A DNA stretch of 13,930 bases, taken from contig DASSDL010000156.1 in NCBI GenBank assembly GCA_035697145.1, forward strand, positions 1 to 13,930, written 5' to 3'. The notes under the pieces were generated by a model, which was not told where the DNA came from, ran no database searches, and was given only the letters and a program-made list of their open reading frames with translations. The position numbers and the translations under genes were made by a program. Source of the DNA: DASQUK01 sp035697145. Its GTDB lineage: Bacteria > Actinomycetota > Acidimicrobiia > Acidimicrobiales > VFJN01. This document shows positions 12,791 through 13,930 of this stretch, in pieces. Positions within the stretch are counted from its first letter, which is position 1. Every line of letters begins with the position of its first letter.

Positions 12791-13645
12791 GTGGACCGTG
12801 GCCAGCTCGCCGATTTCCTCCGCCGCCGGCGTGAGCGGCTGACCCCGGCCGACGTCGGTCTACCGGCGGGCGTGCGGCGCCGCACCCCGGGGCTCCGCCG
12901 CGAGGAGGTGGCCCAGCTGGCCGGGATGTCGACCGACTACCTGGCCCGGCTGGAGCAATCCCGCGGGCCGCAGCCGTCGACGCAGGTGCTCGCCGCCCTC
13001 GCCCGGGCGCTGCGCCTCACCGACGACGAGCGCGACCACCTCTACTACCTCGCCGGGCGGACGCCGCCAGCGTTCCACCGACCGAACGCCCACGTCAGCC
13101 CCGGCCTGTTGCACGTGCTCGACCACCTCACCGACAGCGCCGCCTTCGTCCTGTCCGACCTCGGCGAGACGCTCGTACAGAACCCGGTCGCGATCGCTCT
13201 CCAGGGTGACGAGTCGCATCCCGAAGGCCTCGACCGCTACGCGATCTGGCGCTGGTTCACCGACCCGGCGACCCGGGCCATGTCTCCCGAGGAGGACTGG
13301 CCCACCCACTCGCGCACGTACGTCGCCGATCTCCGCGCCACCGCCGCCCGGCGCCATGGCGATCCCGACGTCGTCGAGCTGGTCGAACAGCTGACGGCCG
13401 CGTGCGGCGAGTTCACGGCGTTGTGGACCGAGCACGAGGTCGCCGTCCGTCGCGCCGACCGCAAGCGGATCATCCACCCCGAGGTCGGCATGCTCGACCT
13501 GCTGTGCGAAGTGCTGGTCGGCGCCAGCGGCGATCAGTTCCTGGTCGTGCTGTTCGCCCGCCCCGGCACCGACGCCCGCGAGAAGCTCGACCTGCTCCGG
13601 ACCATCGGCACGCAAGACCTCACGGCCGTACCCTCGGTGCCCTGA
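12791..13645 (+). CDS. XRE-family regulator with MmyB-like ligand-binding domain
   Basis: A 284-residue regulator from GTG 12791. The N-terminus VDRGQLADFLRRRRERLTPA, then TPGLRREEVAQLAGMSTDYL with LEQSRGPQPSTQVLAALARA, is the hallmark helix-turn-helix (about residues 33-80) of the actinobacterial MmyB-like group. The rest (about 105-275), with AAFVLSDLGETLVQNPVAIA, IWRWFTDPATRAM, TEHEVAVRRADRKRIIHPEV and DQFLVVLFARPGTDAREKLD, is the MmyB-like PAS-type domain thought to bind a small hydrophobic ligand. The frame is open far upstream, but that part is antisense to the aldo/keto reductase gene; GTG 12791 gives the standard family start. No ribosome-binding site is visible, so a leaderless mRNA is plausible. 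It is transcribed away from the reductase gene, which it likely regulates. Confidence 0.92.
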   Translation: MDRGQLADFLRRRRERLTPADVGLPAGVRRRTPGLRREEVAQLAGMSTDYLARLEQSRGPQPSTQVLAALARALRLTDDERDHLYYLAGRTPPAFHRPNAHVSPGLLHVLDHLTDSAAFVLSDLGETLVQNPVAIALQGDESHPEGLDRYAIWRWFTDPATRAMSPEEDWPTHSRTYVADLRATAARRHGDPDVVELVEQLTAACGEFTALWTEHEVAVRRADRKRIIHPEVGMLDLLCEVLVGASGDQFLVVLFARPGTDAREKLDLLRTIGTQDLTAVPSVP

Positions 13646-13763
13646 CCGACCATGACGACGCCCACCTGACGCCGCGCTGTCCGACCCAGCACCCACGACA
13701 CGACTGACACACACCCCGGCCGAACCGATCCCCTTCCTGACCAATCGAGCGCGCCACCCTTCT

Positions 13764-13785
13764 GGCGCTCGCACCGGCGAGCGCC
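13764..13785 (+). terminator. Strong hairpin downstream of XRE regulator
   Basis: GGCGCTCGC (13764-13772) and GCGAGCGCC (13777-13785) are perfect 9-bp inverted repeats around the loop ACCG, followed by CTTTAA. It lies about 120 bases after the regulator's stop codon. GC-rich hairpins with only a short T-tract are common terminators in actinobacteria, so this is the likely end of the regulator transcript. An overlapping weaker pairing (GAGCGC 13747-13752 with GCGCTC) could act as an alternative fold. Confidence 0.6.
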
Positions 13786-13930
13786 CTTTAACGCCGGCTC
13801 TGGGGGGACTTGCACGACACTTGCATCGACGGTTCCGCGCTTGCGCACAGGCGGTCAAGGCTGGGGCCGCGGTCCCGGGTGCCCCGCGGCGCCGCACCAA
13901 CCTTCGCATCGCGAGTGCTCCCGAAGGCTT

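Noticed and set aside
12860..13909. Minus-strand frame opposite the XRE regulator
   Set aside because: Shadow of a well-supported plus-strand gene; no recognisable protein.
13646..13930. Possible tRNA or new gene at the right edge
   Set aside because: No cloverleaf or TpsiC-type motif was found, and no frame with a supported start; only the hairpin at 13764-13785 is worth calling.
1..13930. CRISPR array, toxin-antitoxin pair, restriction-modification, retron or other defence system
   Set aside because: No regularly spaced repeats and none of the hallmark proteins were found. The regulators present pair with metabolic enzymes.

Overview
The window is high-GC DNA with GC-rich third codon positions, GTG as well as ATG starts, purine-rich ribosome-binding sites and at least one probable leaderless start. 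Its gene families (two F420-type LLM oxidoreductases, a PPOX-fold flavin/F420 protein, a MmyB-like XRE regulator, an RdmC-type alpha/beta hydrolase) point to an actinobacterium. No genus can be assigned from the sequence alone. No tRNA, rRNA, CRISPR array or complete mobile element was seen.

Layout. 1-1543: 3' end of a pyridoxamine-phosphate-oxidase-like gene, a TGTCCCCG repeat cluster, then a frameshifted alpha/beta hydrolase (copy 1). 1544-1932: non-coding, with strong hairpins. 1933-3460: divergent TetR regulator and SDR oxidoreductase around a 36-bp imperfect palindrome. 3457-4680: a DHA2-type MFS exporter gene, start-stop overlapped with the SDR gene but broken by a foreign ~615-bp insertion (one intact 139-aa orphan ORF plus the start of a second), an internal deletion and a frameshift. 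4888-5818: a DHFR-family relic, then an intact LLM oxidoreductase. 5889-7270: mosaic of broken mobile DNA (IS3-type orfA and a scrap of orfB, an IS21-type left end with istA lacking its 3' part, then the C-terminal end of an HTH protein). 7443-8392: a 36-codon stub of an antibiotic-biosynthesis-type monooxygenase, start-stop coupled to the intact hydrolase copy 2. 8643-9236: a YecM-like VOC-fold protein. 9545-11215 (minus): a two-gene operon of LLM oxidoreductase and SAM methyltransferase. 11648-13645: divergent aldo/keto reductase and XRE/MmyB-like regulator with two inverted repeats between them, followed by a terminator-like hairpin.

Overall this looks like an accessory region of redox and small-molecule detoxification or tailoring genes with their local regulators. 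Between the two hydrolase copies almost everything is either an intact oxidoreductase/regulator unit or a gene relic left by recombination and insertion sequences. The most unusual point is that both hydrolase copies, about 6.85 kb apart in direct orientation, have glycine at the serine-nucleophile position and threonine where the catalytic histidine is expected. They therefore look like pseudoenzymes, one of which is also frameshifted. I did not find convincing evidence of a new multi-gene defence or biosynthetic system.
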